DNA of 20,872 nucleotides from Candidatus Woesearchaeota archaeon. GTDB lineage: Archaea; Nanoarchaeota; Nanoarchaeia; Woesearchaeales; GW2011-AR4. The DNA is taken from assembly GCA_023259315.1 (NCBI GenBank), contig JAHFQL010000009.1, forward strand, positions 1 through 20,872, read 5' to 3'. How positions within the stretch are numbered: the first letter of the stretch is position 1; each line of letters starts with the position of its first letter. Positions 7,257 to 14,725 of the stretch are shown piece after piece. The position numbers and the translations under genes are program-made. The notes beneath the pieces were generated by a model that worked only from the letters and a program-made list of their open reading frames with translations, did not search any database and was not told the origin of the DNA.

Positions 7257-7303
7257 AAAAAATTAAAACAAAAAAGAAAGAAAAATAAGGGTTTAAACCC
7301 TTA
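7257..7303 (-). terminator. S-layer gene terminator: perfect palindrome plus U-tracts
   Basis: TAAGGGTTTAAACCCTTA at 7286-7303 is an 18-base perfect palindrome starting five bases after the S-layer stop codon. On the minus strand it is followed by about 28 T-rich bases (TTTTTCTTTCTTTTTT and further runs). A hairpin with U-tracts right after a highly expressed gene is a strong transcription terminator, and it separates this gene from the hydrolase gene downstream. Confidence 0.8.
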
Positions 7304-7307
7304 AGAT

Positions 7308-9926
7308 TTATGGTGTTGCTGGTACTGCAGCTGCTGGTGCAGCGACTGTCAATTGGTTGCTCACTTTCTTGACAACTACCTTCATGCCTTTTAATTGGCC
7401 TTTGTAGTCGCCGTAGTTAGCAACAACTTGTGCTGCATTTCTAGTGTCTAATGCTGAATAACCAGCCACTAGCATTGCAACGTTTCCGTTAGCATTCGCG
7501 TACAGTTCAACCCTTCCTTCACCAGGCACGAAACCTGTGGTACAAGGTTGTGGGTTGCCCAATACTGTTGCAGCTGCTGCGTTAGCACATGGCCCTCCTA
7601 CTAGGATTGAATTTTGAGCCATGACATCAGACACTTCTGATGCTAGCTTTGCAGCTCCTACTTGGATTCGTTGTATTGTTACTGCTCCGCCTGTTGCTGC
7701 TGCATTGCTTGATGCAGTTACTGTTGCACCTTTACCTACAATGTATACCAAAGCCTCTCTCTGAGAGGATGGGTAGTCTATGCTAAAGGTTGCTGGATTT
7801 GAGCTTGGTGTATTTCTTGTAATAAACGCACCATAAGCTGTGTAACCATATGCAATATTGCTCTCTCCACTTGGTGTTCTCAAGTTTAGACCAGTTCCGC
7901 TTTGTCCTGAAGTGAATCCACTTATAGTTGAGTGTGCAACTTTTGAGGATGCTGCAGTTATATTTACAACAAAGTCAGTTGATAATACTTGGTCTACTGC
8001 ATCAATTGCATTTCCATCTCTGTTGGAATCAGGCGTCTTTACATTTAGTATCACTTCATTACCAGTGCTTGGGTTTGTGATATTAATTATACCAATTTCA
8101 GCACCGCCTTTTGTAGTTATGTTTACAGTCTGGTTTAAGGATGCTGCTCCAGCGTTAATTCCACCGCTTGCATCCATATCCATCAAAATGTTAAAGTCGC
8201 TTGAACTTAGACTATTTTGTAGAGTTCCATCCCTTGAGTCTGGAGAACTGGAATACACATTGAAGCTTGCTCCACCTAATTTTAATATGGCTAAAGGTGT
8301 TGCGTTGCTATAACTTAACTCAATTGTGTTGCCATTTCCAACATTTCTGAATCTCAAGACCGGACTATCGGCTGTTATTTTGTCAGCGCCTTTATACTGC
8401 AAAGCATAGGTTTTTCTTTCCCCTCTCCTTTGCGTGCCATCAGTTACAACAAAATAGTCGTCTTTTGATATTGTGTTGTTCTCAATGTTGATAAACGCTC
8501 TGTTGCTTGAATCTCCCATCTGCAACTGAGCTCCACTTGGAGCTCTTGCAATTGGCAACTTAGCAGCATTTCCATCTCCATCTGTGAATTCCAACATGTA
8601 CTCGTTGTCACTTGATGTTGACAATTTAATTGAAGAGGTTGGTACCTGTTTCAGTCCTTGGTATTGAATATCCCAGTTTCTGGTAAACAATACATCTGGC
8701 TTTCTCAATTCTGGCACTGCACTTAACATACTTCCTGCTGGAACATAAAAGTTGTCATCAGCAGTCATGTTTACAGTAATTCTGTTTATCTTAAAGGTCG
8801 AACTATCATCCGTGCCTTCAATTATTACTGGTGCATTAGTTATAGACAAATCATCTACTTTTATATTATTACTCGAAGAAGTGTCGTTTATAACTGTGTC
8901 CTTTAATTCCAGTTTCTGCGCTCCAAGGAAGAAAGTTGCACTATGTATACCACCTGCAAAATTCTGGAACAAGATTTCTGAAATTCCTACGTTTGTTCCA
9001 TCAGCTAGCTTGTCTGTATCGCCCTTGTTCATTTTCCTTGATGTCTGGCCATTAACCGTCAATTGCGCAGATGTTGAGTCTACATAAGCCAAAGTGACTT
9101 CATAATCTTTGCCGTTTACTGTGTAAGTTTTTGTTGCCTTTTCAACCAGAGTGTCTTTAGCTGCCCCTCCCATTAGGACTAATTGTACATTACTTCCAGT
9201 TGTTGATGTTCTCTTTGCAGTCACAATCGAATACTTCTTTCCAAACATTGTTAAATCTGTGTTTTGGAAGTCTGTCAGGAAAAGTCCTGTTGAAGATGCT
9301 GATCCTGCGCTGTCGTCTACATCACTTTGTAGAGCAGTTGTGAATTCAAGCACATATTTTCCAATTTCTGTTCCTGATTTAAAGTACAAAAAGTCTGCTG
9401 TTTTAGAATTGCTGTTTTCAGTGTACTTAACAAAACCTGATGCTCCGCCAGTTCCTGGACCCAACAAGGTTAGATATTGGTTATAAGGGGAACTTCCTTT
9501 TGAATTAGTTACTGTTCCTGATGCCAATGCCTGAAGTTCTCCGCCAGTTCCTCCAAGGAGGCTTACGGATGCGTTTCTTATGGTCATTGCGGCAGTAGCG
9601 CTACTTAACAAGTCTTCTGTAAGTGCCAATTTCTTTGAACCGCCAATCTTGTAAGCATCGCCAGAGACTGCAACATTGCTGCCTGATCCTCCTGTTGATG
9701 CTGCTTTTGTAGCTGCAAACTGCAAGCTTGAAATTATGTCAGAAATTCCGATGACGTCTTCTGCTGCTGCTTTGTCGCCTACAATCAAAACGCCTGAAAA
9801 CTTACCATCCTTGACGAATGGCATTGGATAATTAGCCAAATCTACTGCTGCGTGTGCCACTGAGCTCAACATGATAGCTCCTGTACCTAATGCAATCATT
9901 CTCTTTATAGCTTTTTGAAATCTCAT
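7308..9926 (-). CDS. S-layer (surface layer) protein
   Basis: An 872-residue secreted protein. The signal peptide MRFQKAIKRMIALGTGAIML ends at an AHA/A-type cleavage site (about 26). It is followed by DLANYPMPFVKDGKFSGVLIVGDKAAAEDVIGISDI, the characteristic opening of the archaeal S-layer N-terminal domain. The long middle is serine/threonine- and beta-rich. The C-terminus has ILVGGPCANAAA...C, GEGRVELYANANGNVAMLVAGYSALDTRNAAQVV, the matching S-layer C-terminal domain with its conserved cysteine pair, then a short alanine/proline tail. There is no membrane anchor. It would form the two-dimensional protein lattice outside the membrane. The start at 9926 is chosen over an in-frame ATG at 9980 because GGAGGTG lies eight bases before it and the signal peptide begins there. 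The mRNA seems strongly expressed: good TATA, strong ribosome binding site, strong terminator. Confidence 0.92.
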   Translation of the reverse strand: MRFQKAIKRMIALGTGAIMLSSVAHAAVDLANYPMPFVKDGKFSGVLIVGDKAAAEDVIGISDIISSLQFAATKAASTGGSGSNVAVSGDAYKIGGSKKLALTEDLLSSATAAMTIRNASVSLLGGTGGELQALASGTVTNSKGSSPYNQYLTLLGPGTGGASGFVKYTENSNSKTADFLYFKSGTEIGKYVLEFTTALQSDVDDSAGSASSTGLFLTDFQNTDLTMFGKKYSIVTAKRTSTTGSNVQLVLMGGAAKDTLVEKATKTYTVNGKDYEVTLAYVDSTSAQLTVNGQTSRKMNKGDTDKLADGTNVGISEILFQNFAGGIHSATFFLGAQKLELKDTVINDTSSSNNIKVDDLSITNAPVIIEGTDDSSTFKINRITVNMTADDNFYVPAGSMLSAVPELRKPDVLFTRNWDIQYQGLKQVPTSSIKLSTSSDNEYMLEFTDGDGNAAKLPIARAPSGAQLQMGDSSNRAFINIENNTISKDDYFVVTDGTQRRGERKTYALQYKGADKITADSPVLRFRNVGNGNTIELSYSNATPLAILKLGGASFNVYSSSPDSRDGTLQNSLSSSDFNILMDMDASGGINAGAASLNQTVNITTKGGAEIGIINITNPSTGNEVILNVKTPDSNRDGNAIDAVDQVLSTDFVVNITAASSKVAHSTISGFTSGQSGTGLNLRTPSGESNIAYGYTAYGAFITRNTPSSNPATFSIDYPSSQREALVYIVGKGATVTASSNAAATGGAVTIQRIQVGAAKLASEVSDVMAQNSILVGGPCANAAAATVLGNPQPCTTGFVPGEGRVELYANANGNVAMLVAGYSALDTRNAAQVVANYGDYKGQLKGMKVVVKKVSNQLTVAAPAAAVPATP

Positions 9927-9931
9927 CTTAT

Positions 9932-9949
9932 AAACACCTCCAAGTGTTT
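9932..9949 (-). promoter_or_regulatory. Strong ribosome binding site presented in a hairpin, S-layer leader
   Basis: On the minus strand, AAACAC / TTGGAG / GTGTTT forms a six-base-pair stem with the GGAG of the Shine-Dalgarno sequence (GGAGGTG, 9935-9941) in the loop. Eight bases then lead to the ATG at 9926. Further up the leader is a second inverted repeat, AGAGCA/TGCTCT (9968-9973 and 9987-9992). Unlike most genes here, this one has a leader of about 70 bases. It could tune translation or mRNA stability. Confidence 0.5.
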
Positions 9950-10015
9950 TTATTTTTTTATCATTATAGAGCACTCTCATTAAAAATGCTCTTTGGGAGA
10001 CTTATATTAATAGCC

Positions 10016-10030
10016 ATATTTAAATCTTTT
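10016..10030 (-). promoter_or_regulatory. BRE/TATA of the S-layer gene
   Basis: On the minus strand, AAAAGATTTAAATATG is a near-ideal archaeal BRE plus TATA box. Transcription would start near 9995-10000, giving a leader of about 70 bases. The remaining 130 bases up to the divergent GT2 gene are very AT-rich and show nothing else clear. Confidence 0.6.
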
Positions 10031-10133
10031 GGTATTATAACCATTTTTAATATATATGTTAAAGTATAGATATTGGTAATATTTACGTACGAAAATAAAT
10101 AATTTATTGTTCAATTTATAATACTTTCTATAA

Positions 10134-10143
10134 TGTATTTTAA
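10134..10143 (+). promoter_or_regulatory. Possible TATA box of the GT2-TPR gene
   Basis: GTATTTTAAA at 10134-10143 is 20-29 bases before the ATG at 10163, as expected for a leaderless transcript. The surrounding bases are so AT-rich that other boxes (for example 10149-10158) cannot be excluded. Confidence 0.3.
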
Positions 10144-10162
10144 AGAAACATATATATAATAC

Positions 10163-11419
10163 ATGGCAAAATCTTGGCCTATGGAAAAAAACCCCATTTC
10201 TTTGTGTATGATAACTAAAAACGAAGAGAAATATCTAGAACAATGTCTTAATTCTGTAAGAGATTTCGTAGATGAAATAATTATTGTTGATACTGGCAGC
10301 ACAGACAAGACTAAAGAAATTGCAAAAAAGTTTAATGCAAAGATATTCGACTTTAAATGGAATGATGATTTTTCTGCTGCCAGGAACGAGAGCTTGAAGC
10401 ATGCAACAAAAGAATGGATTTTGGTTTTGGATGCAGACGAGATAATTGAAAGTGACGATTTGAATAAGATAACAGAAATTGTTAAAGATAATGAAAATGA
10501 CGGTTTCCTTTTCCTGCAGAAAAATTATACCAATGACAGCTTGGTTGCGGGCTTTGTTTCTGAAACACATAAAAAGGATAATAAAATTTATACTGGCTGG
10601 TATGGCACACTTATCGTCAGGCTTTTTAGAAATAATAAAGGATATAAATTTGAAGGAACAGTTCATGAACTTGTCGAGCCTTCAATTGAATCAAACGATG
10701 GAAAGATTGCGCTTGCAAATATTTCTGTGCATCATTATGGGAATACGGACCCAAAGATAATTGAAAAGAAAAGGAAATTTTATCTTGAGCTGTGCAAGAA
10801 AAAAATCAAGAACAATCCAAGCGCGCACTCGTATTACGAGCTTGGGATCCTATACAAGGAAAATGATGATTTTGAAAACGCTGTGAAGTCGCTAAAAAAA
10901 GCAGTTGAACTCGATTCAAAACACAGACTTGCTTTCTTTGAGCTTGGCATTATGAATGAACAAAAGAAAAACTATGATGATGCGATTAAGTACTATACTG
11001 AATCTCTCAGAATAAAAAATGACAGCGATGCTTATGAAAATCTTGGGGTTTGTTACCTGAAAAAAGGAAATATTGAAAACGCGTATGCGAATCTGACAAA
11101 AGCGATGCTATTGAACCAGAACAAGTACACTATATATAATAACCTTGGCGCGGTTCTTGAGAGAAACGGAAATTATGACGGAGCAGCGCAGGTTTTGGAA
11201 ATTGCCATTAAGTTAAATCCCAATAATGTTGTCGGCTTTTACAATCTTGGAATTGCGCTTGATAAAAAAGGGGATCTTATAAATGCAATTAAGAATTATG
11301 AGAAAGCGATTGAACTGGGGCATAATAAGTCAGATGAAATCAAGAAAAGAATTTCTCAAATTAAAGATTTTATAAAGAAAAGCCCCAATTATAAGTATTC
11401 CTTAAAAGTTGGGGGTTAA
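10163..11419 (+). CDS. Family 2 glycosyltransferase with C-terminal TPR repeats
   Basis: A 418-residue protein with no membrane segment. The GT2 domain (about 9-215) starts PISLCMITKNEEKYLEQCL, has I-I-V-D-T-G-S-T-D-K-T for the nucleotide-sugar base and D90-A-D-E93 as the metal-binding DxD. Further on, W-Y-G-T-L and the H-E-L and HHYG elements are typical of the SunS-like GT2-TPR group. About five TPR units follow (about 220-390), each with the A-x-x-x-Y/L-G and P spacing. The C-terminus KYSLKVGG is basic. It would transfer a sugar from a nucleotide donor in the cytoplasm; the TPR part probably holds a protein acceptor or complex. It is divergent from the S-layer gene, so a role in surface glycosylation is reasonable but unproven. 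The ATG at 10181 (MEKNPISLC) is a possible alternative start. Confidence 0.85.
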   Translation: MAKSWPMEKNPISLCMITKNEEKYLEQCLNSVRDFVDEIIIVDTGSTDKTKEIAKKFNAKIFDFKWNDDFSAARNESLKHATKEWILVLDADEIIESDDLNKITEIVKDNENDGFLFLQKNYTNDSLVAGFVSETHKKDNKIYTGWYGTLIVRLFRNNKGYKFEGTVHELVEPSIESNDGKIALANISVHHYGNTDPKIIEKKRKFYLELCKKKIKNNPSAHSYYELGILYKENDDFENAVKSLKKAVELDSKHRLAFFELGIMNEQKKNYDDAIKYYTESLRIKNDSDAYENLGVCYLKKGNIENAYANLTKAMLLNQNKYTIYNNLGAVLERNGNYDGAAQVLEIAIKLNPNNVVGFYNLGIALDKKGDLINAIKNYEKAIELGHNKSDEIKKRISQIKDFIKKSPNYKYSLKVGG

Positions 11420-11442
11420 ATAATATTATGCATGATTTTTTC
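11383..11442 (+). terminator. Possible terminator overlapping the end of the GT2-TPR gene
   Basis: CCCCAA (11383-11388) pairs with TTGGGG (11409-11414) across a 20-base loop, extendable by a G-U and a T-A pair. The stem lies in the last codons and is followed by T-rich bases (ATTTTTTCTT, 11434-11443). The hairpin may be a by-product of the coding sequence, but the T-run would serve as a stop. Confidence 0.35.
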
Positions 11443-11452
11443 TTATAATCCG

Positions 11453-11509
11453 AAATTTTAGGCTGAAATAAACCACTAATCAGTAGTTAAAAATAGAAAG
11501 GTTTAAATA
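11453..11509 (+). promoter_or_regulatory. Copy 2 of shared 57-base promoter/operator element
   Basis: This is 52/57 identical to 2691-2747 without gaps. It has the palindrome ACTAATCAGTAGT (11475-11487, identical in both copies) and the BRE/TATA GAAAGGTTTAAATA (11496-11509). The TATA is centred about 28 bases before the ATG at 11534, so the transcript is almost leaderless. The five differences are scattered single substitutions, three of them A/G changes in the leftmost and TATA-flanking parts, while the 24 bases around the palindrome are unchanged. Confidence 0.75.
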
Positions 11510-11533
11510 GTGGATTCTTATTGACTATAATAT

Positions 11534-12577
11534 ATGGACACGATAGACTCACGTATTCAATTATTAGAAGAACCGATCATACATAAAAGTAGTAGAAGAG
11601 ATTTTCTAAGATGTGTTGGTGCAGGAGTTGCTGCAGGATTGGCACCTTTAATACCAAATTCAAATTCTGATGCAGAAGAATTAGAAGAGCCACAACGGTC
11701 TAGAACTAGATTACCAACAAGTAATACTTCTTCAGTAGATTCTATGCTGGAGTCGAGAATGGATGCATTCATTAAAGATTTAAGACGTGCTGGACACTTG
11801 AATTCTACTGATGGTATTAGCGTTACTGTTTATGATATAGACCATGGAAGGAAATTTGTAAGCATTGATGAAGATGTTAGAAGAATGGCAGCGTCCACAA
11901 TAAAAGATTATGTAATGCTGGCAATGTTTAAACAGATTGAAAACAAAAAATTAAACTATACTCCTAAGATTAAAAGATTGCTTCAAATGTCGATTCAACA
12001 TAGCAACAATTCGGCTACGAATGGATTAATAAAAATTTTAGGTGGGCCGAGTCAAGTCAATAATATTCTATCAAAAGATTTTTCATTTTTTAAAGAGACG
12101 AGAATTGTAGAATACATCCCAAATGGTGGAAGAACTTATAGAAATACAATTTCTACCCACGACTTAAGTATTTTTTATAATCAATTGTGGGCAGGTAACT
12201 TGCCATATGCAAATGAAATGAAACGATATCTATCTTTACCAAAAAGAGATAGATTATTTGATGGTACATGCATACCTTCTGGTACACGCGTTCTAAATAA
12301 AACTGGTACAGTTTATGGTCTTGTAGCAGACAGTGGCATATTAGTCATGAAAGATGACAAAGGAAAAACTTATCCTTATATTATCAATGTAATAATCGAA
12401 GATAAAACTAAACCTCATTCAAAAGATAGGAATGGGTCTGCTGGGTGGATTAAATACCGTTCAAATCTAATACGAGAACTATCAGAAGGTGCATATGATT
12501 ATTTATTTCAATTTCATACTGGCAAGCCATACATATGCAAACAGCATAATGGCCGACATCTTGGTGGAAGACAATAA
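11534..12577 (+). CDS. Tat-exported serine beta-lactamase/D,D-peptidase-fold protein
   Basis: A 347-residue protein. The N-terminus carries a twin-arginine signal: SSRRDFL (R21, R22) followed by a mildly hydrophobic stretch CVGAGVAAGLAPLI, so it should leave the cell folded through Tat. After an S/T-rich linker, the catalytic domain (about 70-330) has all three class A-type motifs: S121-T-I-K124 (SxxK), S157-N-N159 (the SDN position, with N in the middle) and K256-T-G258. The helix between the first two is N-Y-T-P-K-I-K-R-L-L. This is the fold of class A beta-lactamases and D,D-peptidases; the Glu166-type region of true beta-lactamases is not evident, so a peptidase or esterase is as likely. 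There is no lipobox or membrane anchor. In archaea the substrate is unknown. It shares its promoter element with the LysM membrane protein at 2766. The ATG is preferred because a TATA box lies about 28 bases before it. Confidence 0.82.
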   Translation: MDTIDSRIQLLEEPIIHKSSRRDFLRCVGAGVAAGLAPLIPNSNSDAEELEEPQRSRTRLPTSNTSSVDSMLESRMDAFIKDLRRAGHLNSTDGISVTVYDIDHGRKFVSIDEDVRRMAASTIKDYVMLAMFKQIENKKLNYTPKIKRLLQMSIQHSNNSATNGLIKILGGPSQVNNILSKDFSFFKETRIVEYIPNGGRTYRNTISTHDLSIFYNQLWAGNLPYANEMKRYLSLPKRDRLFDGTCIPSGTRVLNKTGTVYGLVADSGILVMKDDKGKTYPYIINVIIEDKTKPHSKDRNGSAGWIKYRSNLIRELSEGAYDYLFQFHTGKPYICKQHNGRHLGGRQ

Positions 12578-12621
12578 ATAATAATTTAATATTTATTGTT
12601 ATAAAATTTTAAAATCATCAA

Positions 12622-12669
12622 TTCAGAATTTTATAAAAAATAATCTCACCCGTTCAGAATTTTATAAAA
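12622..12669. repeat. 17-base direct repeat at the 3' end of the DUF58 gene
   Basis: TTCAGAATTTTATAAAA occurs at 12622-12638 and again at 12653-12669. The second copy encodes the last residues of the DUF58 protein (KILN); the first lies just past its stop codon. It looks like a small local duplication. The minus-strand T-run at 12635-12640 can terminate the MoxR/vWA cluster transcript. Confidence 0.55.
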
Positions 12670-13497
12670 TGTATCAAATATAGGCGTGTCAGTTACTGCC
12701 AAATTATATTGAACGCCTAATTTGTTACAGGCTTCCTCTATTTTTGCGCAGTGGGCATCCAACTGCTGCTGATAGTCCATCCTCATTCGTGGGCTGATGA
12801 ATGTTCTCAGCATACCTCGAGTTTCGCTGTCTATCAGCTTCATGTCGCCTTCCATCTTAAGCTCTTTTTCAGCCCTGTCTAGAACCTGTATTATTTTTAT
12901 TTCATTGTTTCCAAGCATGTAAAATGCTTCCCTTATCTCTTCAATATTGACAAGAAAATCCGATGCAATCACGAGCATGGATTTGCTGCCAATGACTTTT
13001 TTGTATTGTCTTATTGTGTCAAGAATCTTGGAATAGCCCTTTGGCTTTATGGAATTCAAGTGCTGCACCATGGCTGCAAGATGTGACATGCCCCTTTTTG
13101 GCTGGAAAATCTCAAGGGAGTCGGCAAAAGTAGAGAACTGGAACTTTTCATTTTCCCTCAAGGCCAAGTAAGCGAACCCGACGCCGATCATGGAGGCATA
13201 ATCAAACTTACTTATCGGCTTGCCAAAATCCATGGAAGCGCTTTTGTCTATTATAATATGGACCGTCAAATTTCTTTCTTCTTCATGAACTTTAAGATAC
13301 AAATTGTCTGTTCTCGCATAAACTTTCCAGTCAATTAACCTTATGTCATCCCCGGGCGCATAAATCCTGTAGTCCTTGAAAGTAAGCCCATGGCCGGCAG
13401 CAACAGATTTTCTCGGGCCTGAGATTGTGGAGGTCACTCTTTTGTTGACTACCAAGTTGAATCTAGTCAGTTGGTCAAGGAATTGCGTGTTAATCAT
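12646..13497 (-). CDS. DUF58 protein (MoxR-associated, vWA-like)
   Basis: A 283-residue protein from the ATG at 13497. The hallmark DUF58 segment is R-I-Y-A-P-G-D-D-I-R-L-I-D-W-K-V-Y-A-R (44-62). It is followed by a strand carrying D84-K-S-A-S88, a complete metal-ion-dependent adhesion site motif (DxSxS), and the usual vWA-like alternation of strands and helices to about 230. There is no membrane segment. DUF58 proteins are nearly always encoded beside MoxR AAA+ ATPases and are thought to act with them as substrate or adaptor. Here moxR is upstream, but a 229-base structured gap intervenes. An earlier in-frame ATG at 13536 would add 13 non-conserved residues and is not favoured. A weak AT-rich box near 13523 might give this gene its own promoter. 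Confidence 0.88.
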   Translation of the reverse strand: MINTQFLDQLTRFNLVVNKRVTSTISGPRKSVAAGHGLTFKDYRIYAPGDDIRLIDWKVYARTDNLYLKVHEEERNLTVHIIIDKSASMDFGKPISKFDYASMIGVGFAYLALRENEKFQFSTFADSLEIFQPKRGMSHLAAMVQHLNSIKPKGYSKILDTIRQYKKVIGSKSMLVIASDFLVNIEEIREAFYMLGNNEIKIIQVLDRAEKELKMEGDMKLIDSETRGMLRTFISPRMRMDYQQQLDAHCAKIEEACNKLGVQYNLAVTDTPIFDTFYKILNG

Positions 13498-13536
13498 TTT
13501 ATTTTTTGTTTTTATGAAATAAATATTATTTTTCAA

Positions 13537-13690
13537 TCCGCTCGTTTCACTCGCAATAATTTGTGCTTGGCGGAGACGTCAAGTTCCCTGTTTTGATATT
13601 TTTTATGCGCACAGTCGATCCGCCTCGCCTATTTATTTTTCTAATGTATTGCGAGTCGGGTCAATGCCCGACTAGAGTATTGTTTGCGAA
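13537..13690. other. GC-richer structured intergenic segment between moxR and DUF58 genes
   Basis: This gap has no gene and differs in composition from its AT-rich surroundings. It contains ACTCGCAATA (13549-13558) exactly inverted as TATTGCGAGT (13647-13656). Nested inside are GGCGGA (13569-13574) and TCCGCC (13619-13624). A compact hairpin, AGTCGGG / TCAATG / CCCGACT, lies at 13654-13673 and competes with the outer stem for three bases. Possible readings are a small structured RNA, a decayed miniature mobile element, or an mRNA processing/attenuation element within the cluster. No tRNA or known RNA family is recognised. Confidence 0.5.
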
Positions 13691-13726
13691 GCGTATTAAA
13701 AAATTTTAATCAAATGATATTATTTT

Positions 13727-14662
13727 TTACTTAATCTTATCAACAATCGCCTTTATTGCATCCTCTTTTGACATTCCCTTTCTTTCTGCCTCGAAGTTCA
13801 GGATTATCCTGTGCCTTAGTATAGGATATGCAAGCGCGTTCAAGTCTTCGTTGCTGACGTGATTCCTGCCTTGAATCAAAGCCCTCCCTTTTGACGCCAG
13901 AATCAATCCGATGGAAGCTCTTGGAGACGCGCCATACTGCATGATCTCCTTGTTTGCCCTTGTTGCCAATATTATCTTAACAGCCCTCTGCTTGATGTCA
14001 TTTGCAATCGGCACCTGCCTTGTAAGTCCTTGCAGTGTAAGCAGATGATTTTTGTTCAGCATCACCTTGAGCCTGTAGTCTTTTACTTCAGACGCATATT
14101 TGTCGACAATCTGCAATTCCTGATCGTAATTTGGGTAGTCAACTTTTATCTTGAGCAAGAATCTGTCTGCCTGGGCTTCAGGCAATGGATAGGTTCCCTC
14201 CTGCTCAATGGGATTCTGTGTTGCAAGCACAAAGAACGGCAAATCAAGCTTGAAGGTGCTTGTGCCGACTGTCACTTGTTTTTCTTGCATTGCCTCCAAC
14301 AAGGCAGACTGCGTTTTTGGCGTAGCTCTGTTGATTTCATCTGCTAATACAATATTTGCGAAGACAGGCCCTGGCTGGAACTTGAAACTTCTTTTTCCGG
14401 ACGTTTCTTCTATAATGTAAGTGCCTGTTATGTCCGACGGCATCAAGTCCGGCGTGTTTTGTATCCTTGAAAATTTCAAATCCATAAGTTCTGCAAGCGT
14501 TCTCACCGTCAAGGTCTTTGCCAGTCCCGGATAACCCTCAAGCAACGCATTTGCGTCGCACAAAATCGATACGAGAATCTGCTCAACAACTTCTTCCTGC
14601 CCGACAATCACTTTGCTTACCTCTTTCTGGAGCTCATCAAAAACCTGCTTGTAATTTTTCAT
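13727..14662 (-). CDS. MoxR-family AAA+ ATPase
   Basis: A 311-residue protein. The Walker A motif is G-Y-P-G-L-A-K-T (43-50), Walker B is I-V-L-A-D-E-I-N-R-A (D108-E109), sensor 1 lies in V-L-A-T-Q-N-P-I-E-Q-E-G-T-Y-P-L-P-E-A-Q-A-D-R-F, a stretch diagnostic for MoxR, and the arginine-finger and sensor 2 regions follow (ASPRAS). Length is normal for the family. MoxR ATPases act as chaperone-like remodellers, often on vWA-domain partners, two of which are encoded upstream and one (DUF58) downstream. The start is placed at the ATG at 14662 (MKNYKQVF), which has GGTGA five bases before it, rather than the GTG at 14671, which overlaps that ribosome binding site. The gap to the upstream membrane protein gene is about 60 bases. 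Confidence 0.95.
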   Translation of the reverse strand: MKNYKQVFDELQKEVSKVIVGQEEVVEQILVSILCDANALLEGYPGLAKTLTVRTLAELMDLKFSRIQNTPDLMPSDITGTYIIEETSGKRSFKFQPGPVFANIVLADEINRATPKTQSALLEAMQEKQVTVGTSTFKLDLPFFVLATQNPIEQEGTYPLPEAQADRFLLKIKVDYPNYDQELQIVDKYASEVKDYRLKVMLNKNHLLTLQGLTRQVPIANDIKQRAVKIILATRANKEIMQYGASPRASIGLILASKGRALIQGRNHVSNEDLNALAYPILRHRIILNFEAERKGMSKEDAIKAIVDKIK

Positions 14663-14725
14663 ATAAGTCACCTTTTTGTTTTATTTTTTTGAACTTGTTT
14701 ATTTTTTACATTCAATTTATTATTT

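Noticed and set aside
9927..9980. Longer S-layer protein starting at the ATG at 9980
   Set aside because: It would put 18 non-hydrophobic residues before a complete signal peptide, and the strong GGAGGTG lies inside that extension at the right distance from the ATG at 9926.
11534..12577. Acquired antibiotic-resistance beta-lactamase
   Set aside because: The SxxK, SxN and KTG motifs are shared with D,D-peptidases; the glutamate loop of true class A beta-lactamases is not evident, and the archaeal context gives no reason for resistance.
13654..13673. tRNA or tRNA fragment in the moxR-DUF58 gap
   Set aside because: Only one arm-like hairpin is present; there is no acceptor stem, no T-arm GTTC and no anticodon arm of correct size.
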